Below are positions 34,246 to 44,615 of a stretch of 64,000 nucleotides of DNA, in pieces. Position numbers and translations under genes: made by a program. Source of the stretch: Billgrantia saliphila. GTDB lineage: Bacteria; Pseudomonadota; Gammaproteobacteria; Pseudomonadales; Halomonadaceae. The notes under the pieces are model-generated. The model was not told the origin of the DNA. It saw only the letters and a program-made list of their open reading frames with translations, and did no database searches. The DNA is taken from assembly GCF_002930105.1 (NCBI RefSeq), contig NZ_PJRN01000002.1, positions 62,001-126,000 of the forward strand, written 5' to 3'. Positions within the stretch are counted from its first letter, which is position 1. The number at the start of each line of letters is the position of its first letter.

Positions 34246-36174
34246 CTACTGTCCCCGCAGGAAGAGCCGGTCCAGCTCCCTGAGCGACATCTCGGTCCAG
34301 GTGGGGCGGCCATGGTTGCACTGACCGCTACGCTCGGTACGCTCCATGTCGCGCAGCAGAGCGTTCATCTCCGCCGTGGTCAGGCGGCGGTTGGCGCGTA
34401 CGCTGCCATGACAAGCCATGGTCGCCAGCAGTTCGTTGACGTGCGCCTCCAGCCGATCCGAACGACCGTAGCGCTCGAGGTCGGCGAGCATGTCGCGAAC
34501 CAGCGGCTCGACGTCTGCGTCCACAAGCAGCGCCGGCACCTGGCGCACCAGCAGCGTCTCGGGCCCAGCCACGTCGAGTTCGACGCCGAAGCGGGCGAAG
34601 GCATCACGTTCGGCTTCGGCGGTGGCCACTTCGGCCGCGCTGGCCGCCAGCGATACCGGCACCAGTAGCGGCTGGGCCTCCAGCGCACCGCCGTGCACCT
34701 GGGCCTTCATGCGCTCGTAGACGATCCGCTCGTGGGCGGCGTGCATGTCGACGATCGCCATGCCGTGGGCCGTCTGCGAGAGGATATAGATCCCGTGTAA
34801 CTGGGCGACGGCATAGCCCAGCGGAGGCACGCCGGTGGCATCCGCCTCCGGCATGACGGCGGACCTTTGCCGCGCCGTGATCGGCGTCTCCGCCTCAGGC
34901 GGCGCCAGCGCGACGTCGGCTTCGCCTTCTGCGACAGGAGCCTGGGGCGTCAGCAGGCGTTCCTCGTGTTCGGGGTGCAGTGCGCGATAACCGGACATGA
35001 AGGCGCGCACGCGATCGGCCGTGACACGCTGGCCGCCGTCCTCGGCTTCATGCAGTGCCATGGGCTGCTGCTGCCAGCGCCCCGCCGCCTCGCGCACTTC
35101 CCACTCGGGTTCGGCCGCCGCCTCGGCGGCTGGCGTCTCGCGCTCCCCCGGTCGCGCTTCGGCCAGCGCCCGGTGCAGGCTGGAGAAGAGAAAATCGTGG
35201 ACCATCCGTCCGTCGCGAAAGCGCACCTCGTGCTTGGTGGGATGCACGTTGACGTCCACCACCAGCGGGTCGACTTCCAGATAGAGAACGAAGACCGGAT
35301 GACGACCATGAAACAGCACATCTCGGTAGGCTTGGCGGATGGCGTGCGCCACCAATCGGTCGCGCACCACGCGGCCATTGACGAAGAAGTACTGCTGATC
35401 GGCTTGAGCACGCGAATGCGTGGGCAAGCCCACCCAGCCCCACAGGCGCAGGTTGCCGGCTTCGAGGTCGAGATGCAGGGCGTTGTCGAGAAAGCTCTTT
35501 CCCAGCAGCGCGGCGACGCGGCGCTCGCGACGAGGTGCGTCGTCTCCCGCAGGAAGCTGGTGTACGGTCTTCTGGTTGTGGCGCAGCACCCAGGCGATAT
35601 CGAAGCGCGACAGGGCCAGGCGCCGGAACGCCTCCTCCACGTGGCCGTATTCGGTCTTCTCCGTACGCAGGAACTTGCGCCGGGCCGGCGTATTGAAGAA
35701 TAGGTCGCGCACTGTCACGGAAGTCCCGCGCGGGTGCGGTGCCGGCGTAACCCGCGGCTCCATCTGGCGCCCCTCGGCTATCACGCGCCAACCATGGCGA
35801 GGGTCATCATCGACATTGGCGATCAGTTCGAGGCGCGAGACCGAGCTGATCGAAGCCAGCGCCTCGCCGCGAAAGCCAAGACTGGCCACGCCTTCGAGAT
35901 CCTCGAGCGAAGCTATCTTGCTGGTGGCATGACGCGACAGCGCCAGTGGCAGGTCGCTCTCGGCGATGCCGCTGCCATCGTCGCGTACGCGGATCAGGCG
36001 CGTACCACCCGCCTCTAGCTCCACCTCGACACGGGTGCTACCTGCATCGATTGCATTCTCGACCAACTCCTTGACCACCGAGGCGGGGCGTTCGACCACC
36101 TCCCCGGCGGCGATCTGGTTGGCAAGCCTGGGGTCCAGCACCTGGATGCGCTGCGTCTCGCGAAGTACCGTCAT
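34246..36174 (-). CDS. mutL: DNA mismatch repair protein MutL
   Basis: A 642-residue protein. The N-terminal GHKL ATPase has [20 protein letters not shown] and [11 protein letters not shown] proline- and acid-rich linker lies at about 340-440, and the rest is the C-terminal dimerisation domain. The latter holds [12 protein letters not shown], which fits the D-x-H-A-x2-E-x4-E endonuclease motif, plus MACHGSVRA and CNHGRPTW metal-site motifs. The protein is therefore of the nicking type used in MutH-lacking bacteria. The ATG overlaps the amiB stop (ATGA), coupling translation. Confidence 0.97.
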   Translation of the reverse strand: MTVLRETQRIQVLDPRLANQIAAGEVVERPASVVKELVENAIDAGSTRVEVELEAGGTRLIRVRDDGSGIAESDLPLALSRHATSKIASLEDLEGVASLGFRGEALASISSVSRLELIANVDDDPRHGWRVIAEGRQMEPRVTPAPHPRGTSVTVRDLFFNTPARRKFLRTEKTEYGHVEEAFRRLALSRFDIAWVLRHNQKTVHQLPAGDDAPRRERRVAALLGKSFLDNALHLDLEAGNLRLWGWVGLPTHSRAQADQQYFFVNGRVVRDRLVAHAIRQAYRDVLFHGRHPVFVLYLEVDPLVVDVNVHPTKHEVRFRDGRMVHDFLFSSLHRALAEARPGERETPAAEAAAEPEWEVREAAGRWQQQPMALHEAEDGGQRVTADRVRAFMSGYRALHPEHEERLLTPQAPVAEGEADVALAPPEAETPITARQRSAVMPEADATGVPPLGYAVAQLHGIYILSQTAHGMAIVDMHAAHERIVYERMKAQVHGGALEAQPLLVPVSLAASAAEVATAEAERDAFARFGVELDVAGPETLLVRQVPALLVDADVEPLVRDMLADLERYGRSDRLEAHVNELLATMACHGSVRANRRLTTAEMNALLRDMERTERSGQCNHGRPTWTEMSLRELDRLFLRGQ

Positions 36175-37655
36175 GAGCGGGGAATCCGTAATACCTGCCC
36201 GACGCGGATCACGTCGCCGTTGAGCTCGTTGGCCTGCTTGAGCTGGCCCACCGGCACGCCGTGACGCGCGGCAATCTGGGAAAGCGTGTCACCGGGCTGG
36301 ATGCGGTATTCGTTGCTAGAGGGCGAGCGCTGGTTGTCCCGCTGCCAGGCGAGCAGGCTGGCCGGTGGCGGGTTGCTGCGAAAATGCGAACGCAGCCCGG
36401 CGAAGATCGATTCGGCCAGCCGCTGCTGGTGACCCGAATCGCGCAGACGGCTCTCTTCGTCGGGATTGGAGATGAAGCCGGTCTCGATCAGCAACGAGGG
36501 GATGTCGGGCGACTTCAGCACCATGAACCCGGCCTGCTCGACACGCGACTTGTGCAGCCGGTTCACGCGCCCCAACTGGTCGAGCACCTGGCCGCCGATG
36601 GCCAGTGAATCATTGAGCGTTGCCGTCATGGTCAAGTCGAGCAGCACGCCGCGCAGCACCTCGTCCTTGTCGTTGAGCGACAGGTTGCCGTCCACCCCGC
36701 CGATCAGATCGGCCTGGTTTTCACTGGCCGCCAACCATTGAGCGGTTTCGGAGGTAGCGCCGCGCTGGGACAGGGCGTAGACGGAACTGCCGTTGGGCCG
36801 AGGGCTGTTGAAGGCATCGGCGTGGATGGAGACGAAGAAGTCGGCCTTCTGCTCGCGGGCGATACGGGTGCGCTGACGCAGGCCCACATAATAGTCGCCA
36901 TCACGAATCATCACGGCGCGAAAGCCTTCGGTGTCGTCGACCAGTCGCTGCAGGCGTCGGGCGATCTCCATTACCACGTCTTTTTCACGAATACCGCTGG
37001 GTCCGATGGCGCCGGGGTCTTCTCCGCCGTGCCCGGCGTCGACCGCAATGATGATGTCTCGCCGCGGGTGGGGAGCTGCCGGCTGGCTCGCCACCGCCGC
37101 ATCGACATCCACGCTCGGCGCTTCGTCCGACTCGCCGCGGTGCCGATTGGCGGCGATCTCCTGCTCGCGGATCATGGCCTCGATGGGGTCGATGGGATTT
37201 TGTACCGCGCTCTCCCCAGGGTATTCCATGTCGACCACCAGGCGGTGACCGTACTGCTCGTTGGGGGGCAGCGTGAAGTGTCGCGGCTCCACTTCGCGCG
37301 AGAGCTCCAGCACCACGCGCAAGCCGCCGCCATCGCGAACCCCGCTGCGCACTGCCGTGATGGCGCTGCCCTCCAGCTCCAGGCTCGCCAGGTCGGTATC
37401 GAGGCCGCTCTGGTCGAGATCGATCACCAGACGCCGCGGATTGTCGAGCGTGAAAATGTTGGCCTCGGCATGGTCGGAAAGATCGAATACCAGTCGCGCA
37501 TGGTCCGGCGCCGCCCACAGGCGAATATTGTCGACCTGGGCTGCCCGCGCCGGCGCATCGGGCAGCAGGGTCAGGCATAGAATCGTCAGCAGGCCGATGC
37601 CGGCCGTCAGCGGCCAGTCGAAGAGGCGTGCGAACGAGGATCGAATATGGCTCAC
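36171..37655 (-). CDS. amiB: N-acetylmuramoyl-L-alanine amidase with AMIN and LysM domains
   Basis: A 494-residue periplasmic amidase that cuts peptide stems from peptidoglycan during cell separation. It has a signal peptide, an AMIN domain (about residues 40-140), an Amidase_3 catalytic domain with [21 protein letters not shown] and LIETGFISN, and a C-terminal LysM repeat containing [18 protein letters not shown]. The frame is open far upstream, but GTG at 37655 overlaps the tsaE stop (GTGA) and gives a normal signal sequence. It matches AmiB in its standard mutL-linked location. Confidence 0.92.
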   Translation of the reverse strand: MSHIRSSFARLFDWPLTAGIGLLTILCLTLLPDAPARAAQVDNIRLWAAPDHARLVFDLSDHAEANIFTLDNPRRLVIDLDQSGLDTDLASLELEGSAITAVRSGVRDGGGLRVVLELSREVEPRHFTLPPNEQYGHRLVVDMEYPGESAVQNPIDPIEAMIREQEIAANRHRGESDEAPSVDVDAAVASQPAAPHPRRDIIIAVDAGHGGEDPGAIGPSGIREKDVVMEIARRLQRLVDDTEGFRAVMIRDGDYYVGLRQRTRIAREQKADFFVSIHADAFNSPRPNGSSVYALSQRGATSETAQWLAASENQADLIGGVDGNLSLNDKDEVLRGVLLDLTMTATLNDSLAIGGQVLDQLGRVNRLHKSRVEQAGFMVLKSPDIPSLLIETGFISNPDEESRLRDSGHQQRLAESIFAGLRSHFRSNPPPASLLAWQRDNQRSPSSNEYRIQPGDTLSQIAARHGVPVGQLKQANELNGDVIRVGQVLRIPRS

Positions 37656-38152
37656 GGCGTTTCGGGTTCCCGGTCGATGATCATGTCGGCAAGGGCGGCA
37701 TCCTGCGCCAGGGTGGCCACGACGCCCCGGCCATGGGCCGTAGAAGCCTCGAGTGTGGCCAGGCGCCCGGTGCCGTCCAGACACAAGGTGACGACCAGGT
37801 CCGGAGGCGGCAGCCAGCCGGCGCCGCGGCTCGGCCACTCGACCAGGCATAGGGCATCGTCGGCGAACAGGTCGCGACCACCGATGAACTCCAGCTCCTC
37901 GGGGTCGCCCAGGCGATACAGGTCAAAGTGATGGATGCGCCGTCCTTCGAGCTCGTAGGGCTCGACCAAGGTATACGTAGGGCTCTTCACCGCACCCTCA
38001 TGGCCGTGAGCACGCAGGACGCCGCGTGCCAGCGTGGTCTTGCCTGCCCCCAATTCGCCTTCGAGATAGACGCGTCCGCGCCCTGCCAAGGCTTCGCCGA
38101 GGCGCTGCCCGAAGACGACCTGGCGCTCTTCGTCATCGAGTCGCACGCGCAT
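37652..38152 (-). CDS. tsaE: tRNA threonylcarbamoyladenosine ATPase TsaE
   Basis: A 166-residue P-loop ATPase of the TsaBDE complex that makes t6A37 in tRNA. It has the Walker A motif GELGAGKTT, then SPTYTLVEPYE and the HFDLYRLGDPEELE motif. The tail of about 20 residues is longer than usual. ATG 38152 is chosen; the gene overlaps the nnr 3' end by 20 bases and the amiB start by four, so all three are tightly coupled. Confidence 0.94.
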   Translation of the reverse strand: MRVRLDDEERQVVFGQRLGEALAGRGRVYLEGELGAGKTTLARGVLRAHGHEGAVKSPTYTLVEPYELEGRRIHHFDLYRLGDPEELEFIGGRDLFADDALCLVEWPSRGAGWLPPPDLVVTLCLDGTGRLATLEASTAHGRGVVATLAQDAALADMIIDREPETP

Positions 38153-39698
38153 CCTGTCCCCCTGCAAGCGAGTAAAAGCCCGGACCGAACCCGGGGTTGA
38201 CGAGAACTCGCGCATAGGATGCCAGATCGGCGGCCAGCAGACCACGTTCACCCCCGTCGCGTGCCGCCTGATCGCCGGCAAGGGCGTGCACCGTCACGCC
38301 AAGCCGCGCCGCAGTCTCCAGCGGCACGCCCTGCGCCAGCAGCGCGCCGAGAATACCCGAAAGAACGTCGCCCATGCCTCCCGAGGCCATGCCGGGATTG
38401 CCATAGGGGCAGACCGCCATCCCCTCCGGCCCTGCCACCAGGCTGCCGGCCCCCTTCAGCACCACGACACCCCCGCGTCGCTGCTGCAGCTCGCGCGCGG
38501 CGGCGGGACGGTCGGCTTCGATGTCTGCCGCACTGCATCCCAGCAGACGCGCGGCCTCGCCCGGATGCGGCGTAAGAATCCAGTCGTCTCGCCGCAGACC
38601 GTCGAAGCGTGACGCCAGCAGGTTGAGTCCATCGGCATCGATCACCATCGGCTTCGACTCACCCAGCGCCGCCTGCAGCATGCTTTGTCCCCAGGCCCCT
38701 TGTCCGAGTCCCGGACCTACCACCAACACATCGGCCCTGGCCGGTAGCTCGCCCAGTTCGGCGGCGCCGCGCATGCCATGCACCATCACCTCGGGACGAT
38801 AGGTCAGGCAGGCCGTGACATGCTCCGGCGCCGTGGCCAGGCTGATCTTGCCCGCTCCCAGGCGAGCGGCGGCTTCGCTCGCCAGCAGCGCCGCCCCGCC
38901 GAACCCCGGCGCCCCGCCCAGGATCAAGACATGCCCCATGCCTCCCTTGTGCGCGTCACGCTCGCGGGGCGGTAGCCACGTCGCGATCAGTTCACGATCG
39001 AGTAAATGAGCGGCCGGCACCAGGTCGGCATGGGCCAGCGCATCGACGCCCAGGGCGCGAAAATGCACCTCACCCACCAGTGCCGGGGCCCGCCCCGTAT
39101 GCAGCCCGATCTTGTCGCCGATGAAGGTCACCGTGCGGGTGGCGCGCACGGCCACCCCGAGTGTGGCACCGGTATCCGCCGCCAGCCCCGAGGGAATGTC
39201 GATGGCAAGTACCGGCAAGCCGCTGGCGTTGATCGCCTCGATCGCGTCGCGAAATTCACCCGTTACTTCGCCAGCGATCCCCGTGCCGAGCAGCGCATCG
39301 ACGATCACCTCACCGCTGAAGGCGATTCCCGCCCGCCATGGTTCGCTACCGACGCCGGCCGCACTTGCCATCTCGGCGGCGCGCGCGGCATCCCCCCGAA
39401 GCGCCTCGGGTGGCTTGAGCGCGATACGCTGTACCTCGATACCGGCGACCGCCGCAAGCGCCGCAAGCACGTGGCCGTCGCCACCGTTGTTGCCGCCGCC
39501 ACACAGCACGGTCAGCCGCTTCACACCCGACCAGCGCGCCTTGAGGCTTTGCCAGGCCGCCGTGGCCGCCCGCTGCATCAGGGCGAAACCTTCCACCCCG
39601 CCGGCCATGGTTCGACGGTCGAGTTCGCGAACCTGTGCGGCATGATAGAGCGGGCGAAGCGCGTCGTGTGCCGGTCGATCGGAACGATTGCTGGACAT
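38133..39698 (-). CDS. nnr: Bifunctional NAD(P)HX epimerase / dehydratase
   Basis: Repairs hydrated NADH and NADPH. The 521-residue protein fuses an N-terminal YjeF epimerase domain (CGGGNNGGDGHVLA near residue 65) to a C-terminal ADP/ATP-dependent dehydratase of the ribokinase-like fold (HKGGMGHVLILGGAPGFGGA; GNPGMASGGMGDVLSG near residue 445). Both halves are complete. ATG 39698 is chosen over the longer frame because GGGGGAG lies just upstream. It is the first gene of the minus-strand superoperon and is divergent from queG, as in E. coli. Confidence 0.95.
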   Translation of the reverse strand: MSSNRSDRPAHDALRPLYHAAQVRELDRRTMAGGVEGFALMQRAATAAWQSLKARWSGVKRLTVLCGGGNNGGDGHVLAALAAVAGIEVQRIALKPPEALRGDAARAAEMASAAGVGSEPWRAGIAFSGEVIVDALLGTGIAGEVTGEFRDAIEAINASGLPVLAIDIPSGLAADTGATLGVAVRATRTVTFIGDKIGLHTGRAPALVGEVHFRALGVDALAHADLVPAAHLLDRELIATWLPPRERDAHKGGMGHVLILGGAPGFGGAALLASEAAARLGAGKISLATAPEHVTACLTYRPEVMVHGMRGAAELGELPARADVLVVGPGLGQGAWGQSMLQAALGESKPMVIDADGLNLLASRFDGLRRDDWILTPHPGEAARLLGCSAADIEADRPAAARELQQRRGGVVVLKGAGSLVAGPEGMAVCPYGNPGMASGGMGDVLSGILGALLAQGVPLETAARLGVTVHALAGDQAARDGGERGLLAADLASYARVLVNPGFGPGFYSLAGGQDARATR

Positions 39699-39799
39699 CC
39701 GGTGTCTCCCCCGTCTGCGTTGCTTTATCATGGGGAGTGTAAGCGTCGTGACGCTTGCGCCAATCCCCCGCCACGTTTTTGCCCGGTTTTTTCTCGATC

Positions 39800-40903
39800 A
39801 TGCCTGTATCCGCGACTCTGGACGCTCATGCCCTGGCTGAGCTTGCCACGACCATCAAGACCTGGGGCCGCGAACTGGGCTTCCAGCAGGTGGGCATTGC
39901 CGATGTCGACCTGGCGGACGACGAGCGTCACCTGCAGCGCTGGCTGGAGGCCGGCCATCACGGCGAGATGGGCTTCATGGCCAAGCACGGCACCAAGCGC
40001 ACGCGCCCCGAGGAACTCGTTCCCGGCACTCTGCGCGTGATCAGCGTGCGCCTCGACTATCTTCCCGCCGAGGTGGAGAGCGCCAAGGTGCTGGGCCAGC
40101 CCCAGACGGCATACGTCTCGCGCTATGCCGTCGGTCGCGACTACCACAAGCTGATGCGCAAACGCCTGGCCACCCTGGCCAGGTGGATCGAAGAGCGGGT
40201 CGGCTCCTTCGGCTATCGCGCCTTCGTCGACTCGGCGCCGGTTATGGAGCGGGCACTGGCACGCAAGGCCGGGCTCGGTTGGGTTGGCAAGAATGCCATG
40301 CTACTCAACCCACGCGCCGGCTCGCTGTTCTTCCTGGGCGAACTCTACGTCGACCTGCCGCTGCCGGTCGATCCGCCGTTCGACGCCGAGCACTGCGGCA
40401 GTTGCAGCGCCTGTCGCACGGCCTGCCCCACCGGCGCCATCATCGAGGACAAGGTGGTAGATGCGCGCGCCTGCATCTCCTATCTCACCATCGAGCTGTT
40501 CGGTGCCATCCCCGAGCGTTATCGCGAGGCCATGGGCAACCGCGTGTTCGGCTGCGACGACTGCCAACTGGTCTGCCCTTTCACCCGCTTCGCCCGCGCC
40601 ACGGCGGAGAATGACTTCGCTCCTCGCCACGACCTCGACCGGGCCAGCCTGGTATCGCTGTTCGCCTGGGGCGAGGAAGAGTTCCTCGACAAGACCGCCG
40701 GCAGCCCGATCCGCCGCATCGGCTACGAGCGCTGGCTGCGCAACCTGGCCGTAGGGCTGGGCAACGCCCCCTGGAGCGAAGCCGTGGAAGCTGCCCTGCG
40801 CGCTCGACTCGCCTACCCTTCCGACCTGGTGCGCGAGCATGTGCGCTGGGCGCTCGGCCGACAGCGGAAGAAGCGTGACCGAGTCATCGCCAGTCAAGCC
40901 TAG
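39800..40903 (+). CDS. queG: Epoxyqueuosine reductase
   Basis: QueG performs the last step of queuosine synthesis in tRNA, reducing epoxyqueuosine with cobalamin and two 4Fe-4S clusters. The 367-residue protein has the ferredoxin motifs CGSCSACRTACPTGA and CDDCQLVCPF and the conserved N-terminal FQQVGIADVDL and YVSRYAVGRDYHK. ATG 39800 is chosen, starting MPVSATLDAHALAEL. It is divergent from nnr across about 100 bases, the classic arrangement. Confidence 0.96.
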   Translation: MPVSATLDAHALAELATTIKTWGRELGFQQVGIADVDLADDERHLQRWLEAGHHGEMGFMAKHGTKRTRPEELVPGTLRVISVRLDYLPAEVESAKVLGQPQTAYVSRYAVGRDYHKLMRKRLATLARWIEERVGSFGYRAFVDSAPVMERALARKAGLGWVGKNAMLLNPRAGSLFFLGELYVDLPLPVDPPFDAEHCGSCSACRTACPTGAIIEDKVVDARACISYLTIELFGAIPERYREAMGNRVFGCDDCQLVCPFTRFARATAENDFAPRHDLDRASLVSLFAWGEEEFLDKTAGSPIRRIGYERWLRNLAVGLGNAPWSEAVEAALRARLAYPSDLVREHVRWALGRQRKKRDRVIASQA

Positions 40904-41002
40904 CGACCCACGAGAAGTAGCCGCTGTACAAAGCTCCAACGCTAGCGGCGCCGGGGACAGGGCGAAGCGGAGGTCTTTTGCACGCCTCTTCCTAATACCG
41001 AA

Positions 41003-41587
41003 TCACTCCTCCTCGTCGCGCTCGCTGCCGGCCAGCCGCAGAAAACTATTGCGATAGTGCGCGAGTTCAGCCACCGACTCGCGAATGTCATCGAGCGCCT
41101 GGTGAGTGTTGCGCTTGCTGAAACCGGCCAGCGCTCCCGGGTTCCAGCGCTTGGCCAGCTCCTTCAGGGTCGAGACATCCAGGTTGCGGTAATGGAAGAA
41201 CGCCAGCAGCTCGGGCATCTCGCGCTCGAGAAAGCGCCGGTCCTGATGCACGCTGTTGCCGCACATGGGCGAAACCCCGGGCACCACGTACTGCTGCAGA
41301 AACTCGAGCGTCTGGCGCTCGGCCTCGGCGGTATCGATCCGGCTGCGCTTGACCCGCTCGACCAGTCCCGACTCACCATGAGTCTTCTGGTTCCACTCAT
41401 CCATGCCCGCAAGCAGGCTGTCGGGCTGATGCACGGCAAGGACCGGCCCCTCGGCAATCAGGTTCAGTTCGCTGTCGGTGATCAGGGTCGCCACTTCGAT
41501 GATGCGCTCGCGGTCGGGTTCGAGCCCGGTCATCTCGAGGTCGATCCACACCAGCAGGTCCTCGCGAGGCGCGGAAGTGTTGGGCAT
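41003..41587 (-). CDS. orn: Oligoribonuclease
   Basis: A 194-residue DEDDh 3'-5' exonuclease that degrades the last 2-5 nucleotides of RNA and also clears pGpG from c-di-GMP breakdown. Its motifs are WIDLEMTGL (Exo I), [16 protein letters not shown] (Exo II) and [13 protein letters not shown] (Exo III). Family length is normal. Because Orn removes pGpG, it links indirectly to the c-di-GMP-controlled polysaccharide locus upstream. It is divergent from rsgA, as in most gammaproteobacteria. Confidence 0.97.
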   Translation of the reverse strand: MPNTSAPREDLLVWIDLEMTGLEPDRERIIEVATLITDSELNLIAEGPVLAVHQPDSLLAGMDEWNQKTHGESGLVERVKRSRIDTAEAERQTLEFLQQYVVPGVSPMCGNSVHQDRRFLEREMPELLAFFHYRNLDVSTLKELAKRWNPGALAGFSKRNTHQALDDIRESVAELAHYRNSFLRLAGSERDEEE

Positions 41588-41673
41588 TGGTCAGGCTCCA
41601 GGTTGATGGCGCAGCAGGACAGGCAGGGCCACGCTGGTTACAATACCGCTATTGTAACGATCTTCGGGCGCCC

Positions 41674-42705
41674 ATGAACAAACGCAAGCTCAGTCGCCAG
41701 CAGCGCTGGCGAGTCGAGAAGATACAGGCAGAACGCGAGCGTCGGGCCGACCAGCGCGACGCCGAGGATTCGCAGAAGCTCGCCGCGGGGGAATACGGTC
41801 CCGAGCGACCCGGCCGGGTCATCGCGCATTTCGGCCGCACCCTCGACGTCCAGGGCGCCCATGGCGATACCGTGCGCTGCCACCTCCGCGCCAACCTCGA
41901 AGGCCTGGTGACCGGTGATCGGGTCGTGTGGCGTGCCACCCACGATGCCGAAGGTCACGCCGTCGAAGGCGTCGTGGTGGCACGCAGCGAGCGCCAGAAC
42001 GTGCTGGAGCGCCCCGACGCCCGCGGCCAGCTCAAGCCGGTGGCGGCCAACATCGATCAGATCCTGATCGTCTTCGCCGTCGAGCCGGCGCCTCACCCTA
42101 ATCTGATCGATCGCTACCTGGTAGCGGCCGAGGCGACCGGCATCGCCCCGGCGCTGGTGCTCAACAAAATCGACCTGCTGCCCGAGAGCGGCGGCGAGCT
42201 GCGCGACCTGCTGGCCCGCTACGAAGCGCTCGGCTACCCGGTGGTGGCCACCACCACGGCCCGCGAGGCGGGGCTCGACGCGCTCCTGGCACGCCTGGCC
42301 GGCCGCACGTCGGTATTCGTCGGCCAGAGCGGCGTGGGCAAGTCGTCATTGATCGACCGCCTGCTGCCGGACGAGGAACTGCGTATCGGCGCGCTGTCGA
42401 AGGATTCGCGCAAGGGCACGCACACCACCACCACGGCGCGCCTCTATCGCCTACCCGCAGCCGACGACGCCGAGCTGATCGACTCCCCCGGCATCCGCGA
42501 GTTCGGCCTGATGCACCTGGACGAGCACCAGGTCGCCGAGGGTTTCATCGAGTTTCGCGACCATCTCGGCCACTGCCACTTCCGCGACTGCCGCCACCGG
42601 CAAGAGCCTGGCTGCGCCCTGCTGGAAGCCGTGGAGCGGGGCGACATCCACCCGCAGCGTTTTGCCAGCTACCGTCATATCGTCGATAGTCTCAACGAGA
42701 CCTGA
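41674..42705 (+). CDS. rsgA: Small ribosomal subunit maturation GTPase RsgA
   Basis: A 343-residue circularly permuted GTPase. It has an N-terminal OB fold, then G4 NKIDLLPES, then G1 GQSGVGKSSLID, G3 DSPGIREFGL, and a C-terminal zinc knuckle CHFRDCRHRQEPGC. It checks late 30S assembly. The order of G motifs is diagnostic. ATG 41674 (MNKRKLSRQQRWRVEKIQ) matches the family start; the frame is open 87 bases further upstream but lacks a ribosome site. Confidence 0.97.
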   Translation: MNKRKLSRQQRWRVEKIQAERERRADQRDAEDSQKLAAGEYGPERPGRVIAHFGRTLDVQGAHGDTVRCHLRANLEGLVTGDRVVWRATHDAEGHAVEGVVVARSERQNVLERPDARGQLKPVAANIDQILIVFAVEPAPHPNLIDRYLVAAEATGIAPALVLNKIDLLPESGGELRDLLARYEALGYPVVATTTAREAGLDALLARLAGRTSVFVGQSGVGKSSLIDRLLPDEELRIGALSKDSRKGTHTTTTARLYRLPAADDAELIDSPGIREFGLMHLDEHQVAEGFIEFRDHLGHCHFRDCRHRQEPGCALLEAVERGDIHPQRFASYRHIVDSLNET

Positions 42706-42745
42706 TCAGGCCGACATTGCGACAACGAGCCTAGAGGAGAGCGCC

Positions 42746-43576
42746 ATGAGTTCCGAAGAGAATCTGCTACCGCTGATCGTCGAACCCGAACAGCTCGCCG
42801 AACACCTCGACGCTCCACAGCTGCTGATCGTCGACGTGCCGCTCAAGGCCGAGAGCTATGAAGAGGGCCATGTGCCGGGCGCGGTCTTCCTCGACCATCG
42901 TCGGCTGATGAAGGGCGACGGTGACGTGCCCAACGATGTGCCGAGCCCCGAGGCGCTGTCGCAGCTCTTTTCGTCGCTCGGCCTGACCCGTGACACCCAC
43001 GTGGTTGCATACGACGACGAAGGCGGCGGCTGGGCCGGGCGCCTGCTTTGGACGCTGGAGCTGATCGGCCATGCCCGCTACTCCTACCTCAACGGCGGCA
43101 TCCACGCCTGGCGACAGGCCGGCCAGCCCGTATCGCGCGAAAACTCCACTCCCAGGTCCAGCGACTACGAGGCCGAGTTCCTCCATCCGGAAGTCGCCAT
43201 CGATCGGGCCGAACTTCAGGAACGCCTCGGCGAAAAGGGCTTTGCGGTATGGGATGCTCGTTCGCCGGCGGAGTATCGCGGCGAGAAGGGCGAGAACAAG
43301 CGGCTCGGCCATCTCCCCGGCGCGGTGAACATGGAGTGGACCGAGGCCATGGACCGCGAGCGAGCGCTGCGCATCCGCGACTATGCCGAACTCATCACCG
43401 AACTCGAAGCGCTGGGGCTCACGCCGGATATGGAAGTGATCACTCACTGTCAGAGCCATCACCGTAGCGGTTTTACCTGGCTGGTGGGCAAGGCGCTAGG
43501 CTTCGAGAAGATCCGCGGTTACGCCGGCTCCTGGAAAGAGTGGGGCAACCGCGACGATACGCCGATAGAAAAGTAA
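42746..43576 (+). CDS. Two-domain rhodanese-type sulfurtransferase
   Basis: A 276-residue protein with two rhodanese domains. The C-terminal domain carries the active-site cysteine in HCQSHHRSG; the N-terminal domain has YDDEGGGWAGR in place of a cysteine loop and is inactive. It would transfer sulfane sulfur from thiosulfate or 3-mercaptopyruvate to thiophilic acceptors in the cytoplasm. The loop is unlike the CG(S/T)GVTA loop of SseA, so thiosulfate may be preferred; this is uncertain. AGAGGAGA precedes the ATG. It lies 40 bases after rsgA and before psd. Confidence 0.88.
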   Translation: MSSEENLLPLIVEPEQLAEHLDAPQLLIVDVPLKAESYEEGHVPGAVFLDHRRLMKGDGDVPNDVPSPEALSQLFSSLGLTRDTHVVAYDDEGGGWAGRLLWTLELIGHARYSYLNGGIHAWRQAGQPVSRENSTPRSSDYEAEFLHPEVAIDRAELQERLGEKGFAVWDARSPAEYRGEKGENKRLGHLPGAVNMEWTEAMDRERALRIRDYAELITELEALGLTPDMEVITHCQSHHRSGFTWLVGKALGFEKIRGYAGSWKEWGNRDDTPIEK

Positions 43577-43742
43577 GCCATGCGTTGGAAGCTGGAGGCC
43601 AACCTGTTATCACCCGCCTCCGGGCTAAGGTTTCCTTCAAGCGTCCAGCCGCGAGCGGCGCTCTTCCAGCTTCAAGCTCAAGGGCGCTTAGCCCACCCGA
43701 CCGACCATCTACCCCAAAGACCTCTGAAGAGACTTCTCGTCC
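43577..43742. repeat. Intergenic region with palindromic TCTTC element
   Basis: This 166-base gap between the sulfurtransferase and psd contains GCCGC-GA-GCGGC followed by GCTCTTC (43648-43666) and alternating AGCTTCAAGCT-like words. A related element occurs twice near 47552-47598. It looks like a short dispersed intergenic repeat rather than coding sequence. Confidence 0.4.
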
Positions 43743-44600
43743 GTGCCGCTATCCAAGTTATTTTCCCTGATCCAGTACCCTATTCCCCATCATCTGCTTT
43801 CGCGGCTGGTGGGGTTTCTCGCCGAATGCCGCGTGGCCTGGCTGAAGGATGGGCTGATCCGCGCCTTCATCAAGGCCTTCGAGGTCGACATGCGCGAGGC
43901 CGCCGAGCCCGACATTCGCGCCTATGCCACCTTCAACGACTTCTTCACGCGCAAGCTCAAAGCGGATGCCCGCCCTCTCGGCAAGGGCCTGCTCTCCCCC
44001 GCAGACGGCACCCTGTCGCAGTTCGGTGCCATCGAAGCCGACCGCCTGCTCCAGGCGAAGGGTCATCGCTTTTCCGTGGCCGACCTGCTCGGGGGCGATG
44101 AGGAAGCGGCAAGACGTTACCGCGGCGGCAGCTATGCCAACGTCTACCTCTCGCCCAAGGATTATCATCGGGTGCACATGCCGTTGGCCGGCACCCTGAC
44201 CGAGATGGTCTACGTGCCGGGACGGCTGTTCTCGGTCAACTCCGCCACCACCGACCACGTGCCCAACCTGTTCGCGCGCAACGAGAGGCTGGTGTGCCAC
44301 TTCGACACCGAGTACGGCCCCATGGTCGTGGTGCTGGTGGGCGCCATGATCGTCGCCGCCATCGAGACCGTATGGGCCGGGCAGATCACCCCGCTCTCGG
44401 GCCAGGTGCAACGTATCCGCTTTGATAAACCGATCTCGCTCGAGCGCGGCGAGGAAATGGGCCGCTTCAAGCTCGGCTCCACCGTGGTGATGGCCTTCGC
44501 CGGGAAGGTCGATTTCGACGATCGCCTTGCCCCCAAGACCAAGGTGAGCGTGTGCGAGTCGCTGGGCAACTTTCCCAACCCCGGCCCCGCATTCGCCTAG
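43743..44600 (+). CDS. psd: Phosphatidylserine decarboxylase proenzyme
   Basis: Psd converts phosphatidylserine to phosphatidylethanolamine at the inner membrane. The 285-residue proenzyme has [26 protein letters not shown], the [13 protein letters not shown] segment with a catalytic His, and the LGST self-cleavage site in [11 protein letters not shown], where a pyruvoyl group forms on Ser. The start is GTG at 43743. The location next to rsgA and epmA is conserved in gammaproteobacteria. Confidence 0.97.
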   Translation: MPLSKLFSLIQYPIPHHLLSRLVGFLAECRVAWLKDGLIRAFIKAFEVDMREAAEPDIRAYATFNDFFTRKLKADARPLGKGLLSPADGTLSQFGAIEADRLLQAKGHRFSVADLLGGDEEAARRYRGGSYANVYLSPKDYHRVHMPLAGTLTEMVYVPGRLFSVNSATTDHVPNLFARNERLVCHFDTEYGPMVVVLVGAMIVAAIETVWAGQITPLSGQVQRIRFDKPISLERGEEMGRFKLGSTVVMAFAGKVDFDDRLAPKTKVSVCESLGNFPNPGPAFA

Positions 44601-44615
44601 TGCGACCCGACAGCG

